Shown here: piece by piece, positions 11,932 through 23,137 of the stretch
Layout: every line of letters begins with the position of its first letter
Position numbering within the stretch: the first letter of the stretch is position 1
Source: Ophiura sarsii
Lineage: Eukaryota > Echinodermata > Ophiuroidea > Amphilepidida > Ophiuridae
Reading direction: 5' to 3'
DNA length: 64,000 nt
Assembly: GCA_035610835.1 (NCBI GenBank)
Contig: CM069446.1
Span: forward strand, 74,137,062 to 74,201,061
Made by a program: the position numbers and the translations under genes
The notes under the pieces: model-generated
Databases searched by the model: none
Told to the model about the DNA's origin: nothing
The model's input: only the letters and a program-made list of their open reading frames with translations

Positions 11932-12320
11932 CAGGGGTTCTCAACAGGCGGCCCGCGGGCCAGATCCGGCCCGCGAGTGCATTTCATCCGGCCCGCGAAG
12001 AGCTACTGCTAAAAATAAAAAAATAAATAAATAAATAAATAAATAAATAAAAAAATAAAAAATAAATAAAAAGAGGAAACATTTAGAATTACACTGTAAA
12101 ATGACTTCTTGTGGCTTGGTTTTTCAGTGTTAATGTCCTTAAAACCCGGGAGCTTCCGGGGGCTTCGCCCCCTGGACCCCCACCAGGGGCCCTAAGGCGG
12201 GCCCCTGGACCCCACCCGTTATGACGCTACACTCGCTCCGCTCGCTCCGCTTTATCTGGCCCACGAAGTTATTTCGAAATTGCAATCAGGCCCACACTAG
12301 AAAACTGTTGAGAACCCCTG
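11932..12320. mobile_element. non-autonomous hAT element
   Basis: Ends CAGGGGTTCTCAACAG and CTGTTGAGAACCCCTG, a classic hAT terminus, with a perfect 8-bp target duplication ATATAGTC at 11924-11931 and 12321-12328. GGCCCGCGGGCC and CGGCCCGCGA words follow the left end. Carries an AAATA repeat (about 12005-12070). No transposase. Confidence 0.92.
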
Positions 12321-12857
12321 ATATAGTCATTGCCATATAGTATTACTTAACTAAGTAATACTATTATACTGCGCACAGGGAGTTTTATAGTATACGCTTA
12401 CGCCTACAAACATGGCCTACTTTTAAGGACAATAATAACTCACTGCACGACATGCACGATGATAGAGAAACTGGATAAAAGCTTATTACAATATTAGGTT
12501 TTTTAGGCTTACTTACGGTACTTTATTAAGTAGTGGTAGACTAGTCATGCTAGTTCAATTTACAACCTGTTACAAGCTCAGTGAGCATTACCACTTACGA
12601 ACCAACGCAGGACAAGTTGGCACAAGTTCAAGTTCAGGTTGGTACGATCACTCACCCTCAGCATGAACGTAAACCCTCAGCAAACCATTGTTTACATTGT
12701 TTACATCGCCTATTAGAAGCCCGTCGTACGAGATGGGCGCGGGAAGGAGGTGGGTGGGGGCGGGGGACACAATGGGGATATTCCACCACTCATGACACTG
12801 GCACTATAAATTACCGACGAAATTGGGGTAGGAAAAAAGCATCTAGGGAGCGACTTC

Positions 12858-13324
12858 CTAAGGGGCCTGTCATTTTCTTCGGTAGGGGGTTCCCTTATAT
12901 CCTGCATCCTGGGGGGGGGGGGGGGGGGGGGGGGGGAGGGTCATATTCTTTTTAGGGGGCTGTCATTTTCTTCGGGAGGGGGGTCACAAATATGGTGGGG
13001 GGTCATAATTTTGTAAAATCTAAAATAGGGGGGTTATAGTTTTGTGTAGCAATTCAGATTCTAAAATTTCAAAACGGCTATTTTTTTCGCGCTTCGCGCG
13101 CATTCATCTTAAAGCATATCCCTTATAAATGTACATATTTACAACACATTTCCTGTTTATTTTTCATTATTTGCTATGTTAGTCATTAAAAAATCTAACT
13201 TCGATAGGCGAGGGGGGGGTCATAAAATTATTTTGTATCGGATAGGGGGGGTTATAAATTTATTAACAACGGCCATTGACATATTTGTGACCCCCCCCCT
13301 GCCGAAGAAAATGATAGCCCCCTT
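12858..13324. mobile_element. CTAAGGGGGCTGTCATTTTCTTC-type MITE with G and C runs
   Basis: Left end CTAAGGGGCCTGTCATTTTC, right end GAAGAAAATGATAGCCCCC then TTA. A second left terminus begins near 12952, so two copies are nested or tandem. Long G runs at about 12911-12936 and 13341-13357. Relatives at 16525-16838 and 51525-51680. Confidence 0.7.
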
Positions 13325-13379
13325 ACACAGAAAATATGTGGGGGGGGGGGGGGGGGGCGGTGTCCGAGCAGGGAGCAGT

Positions 13380-14699
13380 CGTGTTACATAACATCTCTCT
13401 GGTCCGTGGAGGTATTGTAACAGGGGTCAAAACAAAATTTTAGTTTCAAAACTGAAACATTTTGTGCGCAAAGCACACATTTATTTGTGTTGGGACCAAC
13501 AAATATATTGTTACGGCACCATCTTTTGTCAAAATTGTGTCCAACATGTTTCAAGATGTCGATTGGCCACACATACGGCAAACACGAAAGTATAAGAGTA
13601 ACAAAAATGCACAGATTTGACTAAATAAATCCATTTCAAATGATCTCCACTATGAATTTGAGCAAAAAAATAAAAATAAAAAACAGCATTTTGCATTTGA
13701 ATTTTCAGGCTTGTTCCTGGAAACAAAGGTGTTTTTTTTTGTTTGGCCTTATAGAGCAACCTTTCCGGATCCATGAATAAAAACACAACCGCAACACGCC
13801 TGTTTGTAATTGAATGTGATATCGCAATACAATAGACCTCTTATCATTGGCTTACGGTCTTCAATTGGGGGAGGAGGGATGGGGGCCAGGGGGGGGGGGG
13901 GCATTTTGTTAACATTGATCAATTAAGAGTCCTTTTGACTGGGGGAAAATGGCGGGGAAGTTTTATAACAAAGTTATGTACATATTTATAGGTTTTCTAG
14001 GCCATTCATCTCGGGATTCATCTATAGCTATGCTAAAACCCCTACAGCGTGTATGCAGTAAATATACCATACCCCCACCCTGCCCAGCCCTACACAAAAT
14101 CCTACTAATGCCACATAGTCTTCATACAAATCCCAACCCAACAAAACTAAAACAAAAAAATCAAGACTTCCCATAAATTCAGTATAACAACTGACAGATT
14201 TCAGGAAAAATGAAGTCTTCATATTCCCCCCCCCCCCCCCCCCCGAAATGTTGGCGTTTATTTTCCCCTTCAAATAAGGGCTTTTAGTTTTAATAAAGCA
14301 TTTTTGAAGATTTTTGTAACTGTAGAAAGAAAATAGGTCTTGCGAAATGAAGCCAGGTGAAGGGGGAGGGGTCTTGCAAATTAACTGGTGAAAGGGGTGG
14401 GGTTGGTCAGGTTGGCATAATAGTCTAGCCTTTATGAATGCCAGTGACCCCCTCTCGTACCCCAGATAAGTTCAAAGCGTACATCAATACCAAAATAAAT
14501 GCAAAACACCTTCAAATTACTGTTATTGTTCATACTATCTCCATTTATTTACAATTTTGGAAGAAATCAATATTGATTATACAAAATATGCTGAGAGATA
14601 CACTTTAGCGGTGTAAATTCAACTTGATATAATACTCTACGACCCTGCATGCTTTCAACAACTAAATATGTAAAAAGTAAAATCATACAAAGAGGACAT
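13380..14699. other. gene-free stretch with G/C homopolymers
   Basis: No gene supported. G run near 13889 and C run near 14226-14244; otherwise plain AT-rich DNA. Confidence 0.4.
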
Positions 14700-15339
14700 T
14701 TAACCCCCTAGGGTCTACCTGTCTATCTAACAGCGCTTCTGATTGGTTAATTATAAGATATACCCATTTGAATAACCAATTACGATACAGCTTTTAAACT
14801 ATTTCATCCCAATCTTGATCAGGGATATAATTATTCTACCACTGTCTCTGATTGGTGCAAGAAATGATGTATCCAGCTTTCTGACCAATCGGCCGGTAGT
14901 TCTCAGGGGGTTAAGAAATTGTGAATGTTTCATCATAAGGCCACAAAAAATTAACCCTAGCTGTTCTCTATGGACAAACAGCACTCTGAAGTAGGGTCAG
15001 TTGGTCGGTCGGTTGTTTTTGCTTTTTGACCAACATTTTGGGAATTTTGGGTGAATTTTCAAAATATTTCAAAATTTACAAACGATTAAAAAAAAAATCA
15101 AACATTTGCAAAAATTGTGCAAAAATGTGATTTTTGAGATTAAAAACAAATGTTTGCATTTTTTGGTCAATAATTTCAAAACTAAACATTTTTAAGCCCC
15201 AAAAAAATGCGATCCTAGATAATTGACTTTAGATGATTTTGGTGAAATTTTGGACATGTTTGGCTATTAAAATGAGTATATCTTGCAATAAACCAATCAG
15301 AACCACTGTAAGATAGGCAGGTAGACCCCAGGGGGTTAA
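14700..15339. mobile_element. TTAA-flanked TIR element of 640 bp
   Basis: Starts TTAACCCCCTAGGGTCTACC, ends GGTAGACCCCAGGGGGTTAA. TTAA at both ends fits a TTAA-target transposon. No open frame of note. Confidence 0.8.
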
Positions 15340-15486
15340 GGAGCAGACGACAGTGGACTCGTACATTTTGAATCACTATTGGTTATCAATGTAAAAATGA
15401 ATGTTGATGATGCCAGAAAATTCATTACATGTTGGAACTAAATTATTTCATCATAAAACCGCTGGAGTTGGAAAATCAAATCCAGC

Positions 15487-15617
15487 AGTGGCGTAGCTAG
15501 GTTTTTCACATTGGGGGCGGGGGGAGGCAAAATAAAAGTGAACCGACAAGGACTTTACCAGACTGTCAACTTTTTGAGAATTGCCCCCTCCCTCGCCCCA
15601 CTCTGGCTACGCCACCG
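15487..15617. mobile_element. short GTGGCGTAGC-type MITE
   Basis: AGCAGTGGCGTAGCTAGG at the left and CTGGCTACGCCACCG at the right are inverted. GTGAACCGACAAGG inside matches the element at 6682. Confidence 0.65.
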
Positions 15618-16170
15618 AAATCCAGTATAAGTATCTTTTTTTAAATTTGATCTGTCATTAACCATTTGTCACATCCGGTTGTTAACATAACCTCGTACGC
15701 ATAATTTAACCTTAAATATTTGTGAACAAGCCCATGTCCAGCATCGTCTGTTATGGTGTTAGGTACCATTTCAATAAAGAGATGTCCCGTTATGGCTCGC
15801 TCAGGCCAAGGAAAATAAAACCCTGTCTAATGGACCAGACCCAACCATATTTTTAGGGTTTTTTAAATTTTTTTTTTAAAAATTGCACTGCCAATTATTT
15901 GGAAATTTAAAAACAAATAAAACCCATAGAACGACATACAAAACACCTTCACAATTGTCCAACTGTATCTGAGAGGTTGATCTGCCTATAACAGGGTTTT
16001 GTTGTTGCCTTATTGGAACAAAAGCGGAGAAAGACAAGACACTTCTTCCCGTTAACAATCAGTACAATTACTCCATGTTTGAGCAACCCGACCTATAGCA
16101 TTTTCATGAATTTGAATCTTTAGTTGGTTGCAAGATGAATCAAAGATCAGACTTTTTATGGACTTATTAT

Positions 16171-16417
16171 CGAGGGTTGAGCGCCAGAAGGCTGTAACTC
16201 AACTTTTGGGCAAATTGATATTTTGGTACAAAAATAATACATATAACCTAGATTTTCAGAACCATAAAGAGATAACTCATAAACACTCTGAATTTGACTA
16301 AAATTAGAGTTATAAGTTGGGTGCTACAGTGTATTGTAATGAGTCCCAAATATTTGAAAGTCGATTATCTCAAAATAGCATTTCTTGAGTTACGGGCCTT
16401 CTGGCGCTCAACCCTCG
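16171..16417. mobile_element. TIR element with TTAT target duplication
   Basis: Ends CGAGGGTTGAGCGCCAGAAG and CTTCTGGCGCTCAACCCTCG, perfect over 20 bases, flanked by TTAT on both sides (16167-16170 and 16418-16421). Confidence 0.8.
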
Positions 16418-16524
16418 TTATGACCTTGTCCTCCATTTGTGATGCAATCTGTGAAAACCGGCCTTATGGTGGCATTTTTCATATTTGGAGATATTTATAT
16501 CATAACAAAGCTAAAACTGTGCTG

Positions 16525-16838
16525 ATTAGGGGGCTGGCATTTTCTTCGGAAGGGGGGGGGGGGGGTCCCAAAAATGTGGATAGACCCAGACAATTTTTTC
16601 ATGACCCCCCCTATCCAAGAGCTGCATATTTTTATGACCCCCCCCCTACCAATACAGTCCATTATTTTGTGACCCCCCCCCCCAACACACATTTCAGAAA
16701 GCATGCTTTGATAAATTTGTGACCCCCCCATTTTCAATGAAATAATTTTATGACCCCCCCTGTTTTCATGTCAAAAAAACTATGACCCCCCCAGTATATT
16801 TGGGACCCCCCCTTCTGAAGAAAATGCCAGCCCCCTTA
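16525..16838. mobile_element. CTAAGGGGGCTGGCATTTTCTTC-type MITE
   Basis: Left TTAGGGGGCTGGCATTTTC, right GAAAATGCCAGCCCCCTTA. Filled with short C/G runs. Same family as 12858. Confidence 0.75.
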
Positions 16839-17020
16839 GTGATTACAGAACTGTTCAGATCATTTTTCTACGATCACTACAAAAAAAGTTTTGAGTGAAT
16901 GATGATTGTGATGTCATAAAAAGCTACAAAACAAGAAATCATGAAAACAGGCCAAAAAAGATACATAATTCAACAGAATAACATTATAAGGTTAATAATA
17001 AAAGTAACTTAAGTTTTTGA

Positions 17021-17478
17021 AGGTAACATTTCATGAAAGATGATGGCACAAGTATTGGAAATTAATTTTCTTTAAAAAAAATCTATAATTTTTTTTTTTT
17101 TTAATTAAAAAAAAAAAATACCCATAATCCCTATACTAGTTCACATTTTGCGACATCCGACAGGTTTTCATGGATCGCATCACATTTGTGCTCTTCAATC
17201 AAATTAGCTTCTGCTGCATTGTGCCTCATTTACTCATGTTGGGTCACATATGATGAACTTACTTATTTAATGGTTACTTCATACACTGGGTATTGGGGGA
17301 GGTAACATTTCATGAAAGATGATGGCACAAGTATTGGAAATTAATTTTCTTTAAAATATATATATATTTTTTTAAATTAAAAAAAATTAGCTTCTGCTGC
17401 ATTGTGCCTCATTTACTTATGTTGGGTCACATCTAATGAACTTACTTATTTAAGGGTTGCTTCATACACTGTGTAGTG
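17021..17478. repeat. imperfect tandem duplication
   Basis: GGTAACATTTCATGAAAGAT ... and ATTAGCTTCTGCTGCATTGT ... occur twice (first unit about 17021-17297, second about 17299-17478). The second unit lacks about 90 bases in its middle. Confidence 0.75.
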
Positions 17479-17975
17479 ACATTAGAGCATATGCCAATCA
17501 TTGCACCCATTCATAAATCTTTCATTCTTCAATGGAGAAGATTTAATGATAGACTATACTGTGTTTTATTAAAAACAAATCAAACAAAATAATCTTTGGC
17601 CTAATTGGAAAATTTGGAATATAATTTCTCTCATTCTAAAAGTCTAGATCTACTTGATTCTTGAAATCTAATACTAAGCAGTTCTGTTATATCTTTGGTT
17701 ACTTCTGTGATAGTGGTGCTATATTTTTTTTGGGAAAAAAAGTTTTTTAGCATCCTTGAACCCTAATCTATAATTATTGTATCCGTTTTTTATCAGAGGA
17801 TCCCCCATTGAATTCAAAATGGGTACCCCTCCCTCTACAGGCGTCAAACATTGCTTCATAAAGCTGAAAAGCAAACCAAATGTTCGTCTGAGCACACAGA
17901 TTCCAAACTGAATAGTTTGCCCTGCATCAGTTGTTTCATTACAGCCAAATGTAAATCAGGCCAATTTACTCTAAT

Positions 17976-18270
17976 TTAAAGGCATATTATTTGATCTTTT
18001 CCAGGGAGCACCCTCTATTCATGATTTTCTTTTGAAAGTATAAATCAAAATCATGGTTTTAGAGTGAATTTAGAGTAAAAAAATAAACTGTCGGGTTAAC
18101 CTGACAGTTTATTTTCACTCTAAAACCATGATTTTGAAGTAATTAGGAATCGTATCGCCCTGTAACTTGGAATGTATTTACGATTTATGATCAGAAATGT
18201 AAATCTGCTTCAATTTCTTTTCGAAGATTGAGGGCGTTCCCTGGAAAAGATCGCATAATATACCTTTTAA
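17976..18270. mobile_element. family A MITE
   Basis: TTAA at both ends, AAGGCATATTATTTGATC left, ATCGCATAATATACC right, centre TGTCGGGTTAACCTGACA. Confidence 0.8.
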
Positions 18271-18456
18271 GCAAGCAATATCTCAAATTGTTTGTCTGAT
18301 TACAGGGATGCCATAATTGTGATTTTCAGCAGTTCATACCTTTGATTTTGTGTTATGCCTGTGTCAACATTTGACCTTTTGACCCCTGTACTATAGGAAG
18401 TCAAAACGATCCGTTCTGGAATCTCTTGTGATAGATGTAGCTTGTGGAATAAGTTA

Positions 18457-18637
18457 AGGTTCGTTCACACTAGACGTTATGTCGCAATGGAGTTAAACAA
18501 TATTTAACTGCCATTGCGACAGGCTGCACCGCATTGTATTAACACTGACGTTCTCCTATTTTGCGACGAATTGCCGTACACTGCGGAGGAAGTAAGGCTG
18601 CAACACCGCTTAAAAATTGCCTAGTGTGAACGAACCG
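18457..18637. mobile_element. short TIR element, GGTTCGTTCACACTAG ends
   Basis: AGGTTCGTTCACACTAG at the left and CTAGTGTGAACGAACCG at the right, with TTA on both sides. About 181 bp. Confidence 0.75.
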
Positions 18638-18926
18638 TTAGTCAAAAATATTGTTCCCAAGATCATAGCACAAAAATCACAGCCCTAGATATTATTACAT
18701 AATACTAGTACCGGTACATCATTATCATATCTAATAACATTTCAATTTAGTATATTACAAATATTTCAGTATTCATTCAATAACATTTCTTCAGGCAATG
18801 TACATGTAAATCATTGAGTAAAAATCAATTCATGAAGAATCTATATAACTATTAAATCTAAAATTGTTGAGTTAACATCCCTGACATAACCTCTATTTGA
18901 AGTCCAGTACAGCAGTTACCATCCAG

Positions 18927-19312
18927 GGGGGGGGGCACTGACATTGGAAAAGGGTATAGGTATGTGCCGCGCTGAAGACCCCCTTTTCCCCCTCTGCTGC
19001 TAGCTCTTATGACCCTCCTTTTTGAGCCAGCATCAGTTCTTAAGACCCCAATTTGATTAAAAATTCAAAAATCACCCAATTTTGCCCAATTCTTCAAAAA
19101 ATTTGCATTCTAAAACAAAAAAACAACGAAAATTTGCGTTCTTGCTTATCAAAATCGAACTATAGGCCAGTTCTCAAGACTTACTTTTTTGAAAATATCA
19201 GTTTCTAAGACCCTATTTTTCATCATAAAATCCACTCAGTTCAGTTCTGTAGCCCCCCTTTTTGAGACCCTGTGCGGCACACCCCTACCCCCAAAAAGTT
19301 GAGTGTCCCCCC
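18927..19312. mobile_element. inverted-repeat element with GTGCCGC ends
   Basis: GGGGGGGCACTGACATTGG and GTATAGGTATGTGCCGC at the left face GTGCGGCACACCCCTACCCC and GAGTGTCCCCCC at the right. Related to 3935-4440. Confidence 0.6.
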
Positions 19313-20220
19313 AGGTTACCATGCTGCATTCTAACCACAAAGTTTGATTTTCTGAATTAACTTCCATTTAACTGCTCTTATTGTTGCTTATTTAATAAAA
19401 TGTCTGGATGTATTTCAACATTGCAATCACCTTATTGACTAAAGGTGTATGTTCCGATCACTTTTTTGGGCTATGATTTTTTTTCACATCATGGTATAGA
19501 TATCAGAAGAATCCCCATATTTTTCTTATAATGTTTGAAAAATCTTAGGGGCCAGAAATGTTATATTAAAGAAATTATAGGCTTTAATGTGGTGAATTCT
19601 TGCCAAAGGTGGTTAACCACCGACCAGTTTGTGTACTACTCTATGGGCAATTTTTGTGTGATCTTGTGCTTCTAAAAATAGAACCATTGGAGTTATGCAA
19701 CTCAAACTTTGGAATGTGACAATTTTAAGGATGACCTTTCATGTAAAATAGTAAACATCAAGTTGAAAATTTGGCCAGCAATCAGAACATCTACCTTTAA
19801 ATCATCAAATTAAAATGTACAAATGGTGGCGCTATGAAACATTAAAAAACCACCTCAATTCTAATAGTGTATCCTCGTTGAGGGAAACACATCACTGTTT
19901 TTGATTGACCCAAGGCCAAGAAAAAAAGATCTATCTCGCATACCCCACATGCATACTGTAGGTGGAGTCACCTTTGCCGCATAACCCTACGCGATGAGCC
20001 CAATTGTGGGCTCTTTTTTTTAGTTGGCCGAAAAAAATTCTAAAAAAAATCAATAAAACAAATTGCATATCGCATAGCTATTTCCCCAAATGTATGTAAG
20101 ACAGACCTTTTTTTTTGGGGGGGGGGGGGGGGGCGGGGGGCTAATTTAAGTTATTTCTGTCCGGGTGATTAAAGCAGACATTGCCAGTTGGATTTGGAGG
20201 ATACATATGTCCAGATCATG
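19313..20220. other. gene-free stretch with a partial family D-like end
   Basis: No gene seen. Around 19910-20130, words such as GCATACCCCACATGC, GCCGCATAACCC and AAGACAGACC resemble inverted-repeat element pieces, ending in a G run (20119-20140). Confidence 0.4.
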
Positions 20221-20589
20221 CCAGTGGCGTGGCCAGAGGGTCCCCACCCCCCAATATTTGAGTTGTGTCGGTTGAGATTAGCACTGTCTGTTATAGAGCT
20301 TGATTCTTTGCGCGCCGATGCCAAACGGACAACTAACAAAATCGCTGATGCCAAAACACACTCAGCTAATCGGAAACATTCGGAACGGATCGAATATTTT
20401 CGGATTTGAAACGGTCCATGCCAGTGATCAAAGTGGCATTTATGCATCAATGCCTTGATTCGTCCCCCATTGAGTGACTACAAATACTAGTGCTTTCACA
20501 CTGTATGTCATGTTTGTACTTCAAATGGAAAGGAGTATACTATAGTCACATTCACAACCCATTTGACCAAAACATCATGAATGTGGTAT

Positions 20590-21135
20590 TTAAGGGGGAC
20601 TCAAGGAAGTTTTTGATTTGATTTTTTTGAATTTTTGTGAGTGTTGTAATTATTGAACTATAAATCAAATGCATATAAAAGTATACATTTTTGGAAAGGA
20701 AATAGATCAGAGAATCCAAATTTGGCATCAATTGTGACCAAAATGTTGATTTTTTTGAGAAAATCACAAAATTCACTTTCGGACCCAATTATTTTTGGAC
20801 AAAATCGAAGCTAACAAAAATAGTTTTGAGGCAAAAATGCCCAAATCGCTTGATGATGATGTACAGACACTAACTTAGGGACGATTTTTTTTCTTCAAAC
20901 CTTTTCTAATATTTTTTGAAATTTTGACCAAAAAGTGAAAAAAATGGAAACTTTTTTGTTGGCACTTTTATTGAAAATTTCACAGTTCAATAATAACAGC
21001 ACTCACAAAATTCCAAAAAAGTGAGAAAAAAAATGGAAACTTTTTTTGTTGGCACTTTTTATTGAACATTTCATACTTCAATCATTACAGCACTCACAAA
21101 ATTCCATAAAAAAAATTCCTTAAGTCCCCCCTTAA
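20590..21135. mobile_element. TTAA-flanked MITE, family F
   Basis: Starts TTAAGGGGGACTCAAGGAAG, ends CTTAAGTCCCCCCTTAA. The middle has AAAGTATACATTTTTGGAAA. A second copy is at 24787-25220 in CEP57 intron 7. Confidence 0.8.
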
Positions 21136-21330
21136 CGTGTACTGCGCTGCCGTGTGATACTCTTGCGTTCTATTTTGACGGGCACAGGATTGTGATGCAA
21201 ACTATAGTGGTTATTTTACAATACTATGGATTTTGCTTGTCTATACATCATCCCTGAGAATAAAGAAACATTACATAACATAACAAAACTACATAAATTA
21301 AAGACAAATATCAAATCAAGAATTGTCATG

Positions 21331-21861
21331 TAAACACATCACCAAAAGTAAGTCCCCCTCTCAACAGTTTGTTATAACATCGTAAGGTAAAACATTTTAC
21401 CAATAAAACTTATTTAGAAATAATCCTATGACTGTTTCCTAAGTGTTGTTTGAAAATGAAAGATGTCCATGACTTCATGGCTGAATGAGCTCAAATGGAA
21501 GACCAAAACTGCCCTTCTCAAAAGTCACAAAAGTGTTCGAATGGCTTCTTACTAATGGAAAAACACCTGTGGTTGAGTGAATATTACTCTAATGTGTAAT
21601 CAATTCATAATCATTCAGCCATGTAAATCCCCTTCTTGGCTCAGAGCTTAGCGTGCAGTGAGTTGTGACTTTTGAGAAGGGCAGTTTTTATCTTCCATTT
21701 GAGCTCATTCAGCCATGAAGTCATGGACATCTTTCATTTTCGAACAACACTTAGGAAACAGTCATAGGATTATTTCTAACTAAGTTTTTTTGGTAAAATG
21801 TTTTACCTTACGATGTTATGATGAACTGTTGAGAGGGGGACTTACTTTTGTTGATGTGTTT
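21331..21861. mobile_element. long foldback element
   Basis: The arm TAAACACATCACCAAAAGTA continuing to GAAAGATGTCCATGACTTCA and beyond is met by its reverse complement ending GTTGATGTGTTTA. Arms of over 200 bases with few mismatches. A fragment is at 54385-54561 in FAM76 intron 7. Confidence 0.8.
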
Positions 21862-22609
21862 ATATTGCTTATTTGTAAAACTGAATGGACATTACAGGGT
21901 GTGTCAAAAAAATGCCCTATGTCAAACATGACACAGAAAATATAGAAATTGTACATGAAACAGTAATAATAAATATAGTAACAATTTTGTATTATAACTT
22001 CCACATGGTGTAGTTGATTATTGATCAAAGCAGATTTTAAAGACACCACCACAATGCATTGGCATTTTTGCAAAATGCCCTTAATCTGGTCTCCAATTCG
22101 TCTCGGTTTCCATAGACATGCACAAAATCATGGCATCATAGTGCATTTATCGTTGGAGCTCTTACTTAGAGTCTAGTTTACATCGATTAATAAATTAGTT
22201 ATCAGTGTTCCTTTTTTCTTATTTCTAAAGCTCCACAAATGCACCATAAGAAAAAAGGCCTTAGTAGTCTGGTGCTCCCGCAATGCATTGTGGGATATCC
22301 TTAAAATCTTCTTTGATTATTGATTGAACTGTTTTTGGCATAAAAAATCCCATTGGTCTCTTTTAAATTTCTCATGCACCATTGATAAAGTACTGAAGTA
22401 TCAATTGGTGCCAAATTTATATACTTTTTTGGTAAGTTATTTAAAGCATTTTAGCAATGATTAAAAAATAAAGAATTTACCTGCTCTCAACAACCTGAGA
22501 ATGTTGTGGAAGACAAACAAACTGTTATTCTTTTTGGCCTCGGCAGGATTCAACTATAGAGAAAAAATATTTTCGTATAGAGATCACCTGACAATCGAAA
22601 TATAACGTA
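21862..22609. other. gene-free stretch downstream of CEP57
   Basis: No gene supported. It may hold part of the CEP57 3' flank. Confidence 0.4.
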
Positions 22610-22854
22610 TTAACACCATCCACGCGGCTATTGGTTTATCATACACAAAACAGATTTTCAGAAACCGTTCCAAAATGTCAAGGTCTATCACAAGGATAAC
22701 TGAACCAATACTAGGCATGTTTGTACTTATTTCAATGCATTTCTCATGGTGATTCCAAATATGGTAATTTTATTCAATAATTTTGACATTTTTAAAACAT
22801 TTTTTGAAACTTTGGAATGTCGTCTGCAGACGCCTGCCGTGTGGAAAGTGTTAA
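22610..22854. mobile_element. family E MITE in the CEP57 3' end
   Basis: TTAACACCATCCACGCGGC at the left, GTGTGGAAAGTGTTAA at the right. It starts about 20 bases after the CEP57 stop codon and so probably lies in the 3' UTR. Confidence 0.7.
22768..22773 (-). promoter_or_regulatory. possible polyadenylation signal AATAAA for CEP57
   Basis: TTTATT on the plus strand reads AATAAA on the minus strand, about 100 bases after the CEP57 stop. It lies inside the MITE at 22610-22854. A hexamer this short occurs by chance in AT-rich DNA, so this is only a candidate. Confidence 0.3.
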
Positions 22855-22873
22855 GTAACCATGGAAACAAGGT

Positions 22874-23137
22874 CTAATCCCAGCTAACATCGTCTTTACG
22901 GAGCGACGTTTGTAGAGTCTGCATGTCTCGCAATATCTGACGACTGTTTCGGCCACCGCTCACCACATTACCGGCGCTAGCCACCCGGATAGGGGGCGCC
23001 TTCTTGCCTTTGGTTTTGACTGTGGTAATGACCTGCACTTCGGCTGCTGTTGAGTTGGAGTCGGAGGTCCTAGCTGACATGGGTCTTTTGGATACCTTGT
23101 TGTTGGGCACTTTTTTATGCTTCTTTTTCTGCATTAC
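22874..23137 (-). CDS. CEP57: CEP57 coding exon 9 (C-terminus and stop)
   Basis: Acceptor CTTTAAACAG, 87 codons and TAG at 22876-22874. Begins with a basic patch VMQKKKHKKV, then a Ser/Thr-rich linker, and ends with SRQILRDMQTLQTSLRKDD and a final WD (human LQLLKDMQSIQNSLQ ... CWDY). Phase 0 entry fits exon 8 or 8b. The stop is followed within about 20 bases by a MITE, so the 3' UTR is largely transposon-derived. Confidence 0.95.
   Translation of the reverse strand, partial: VMQKKKHKKVPNNKVSKRPMSARTSDSNSTAAEVQVITTVKTKGKKAPPIRVASAGNVVSGGRNSRQILRDMQTLQTSLRKDDVSWD

Noticed and set aside
16294..16722. 142-codon plus-strand ORF
   Set aside because: It spans the boundary between two MITEs and ends in proline-rich sequence from C runs.
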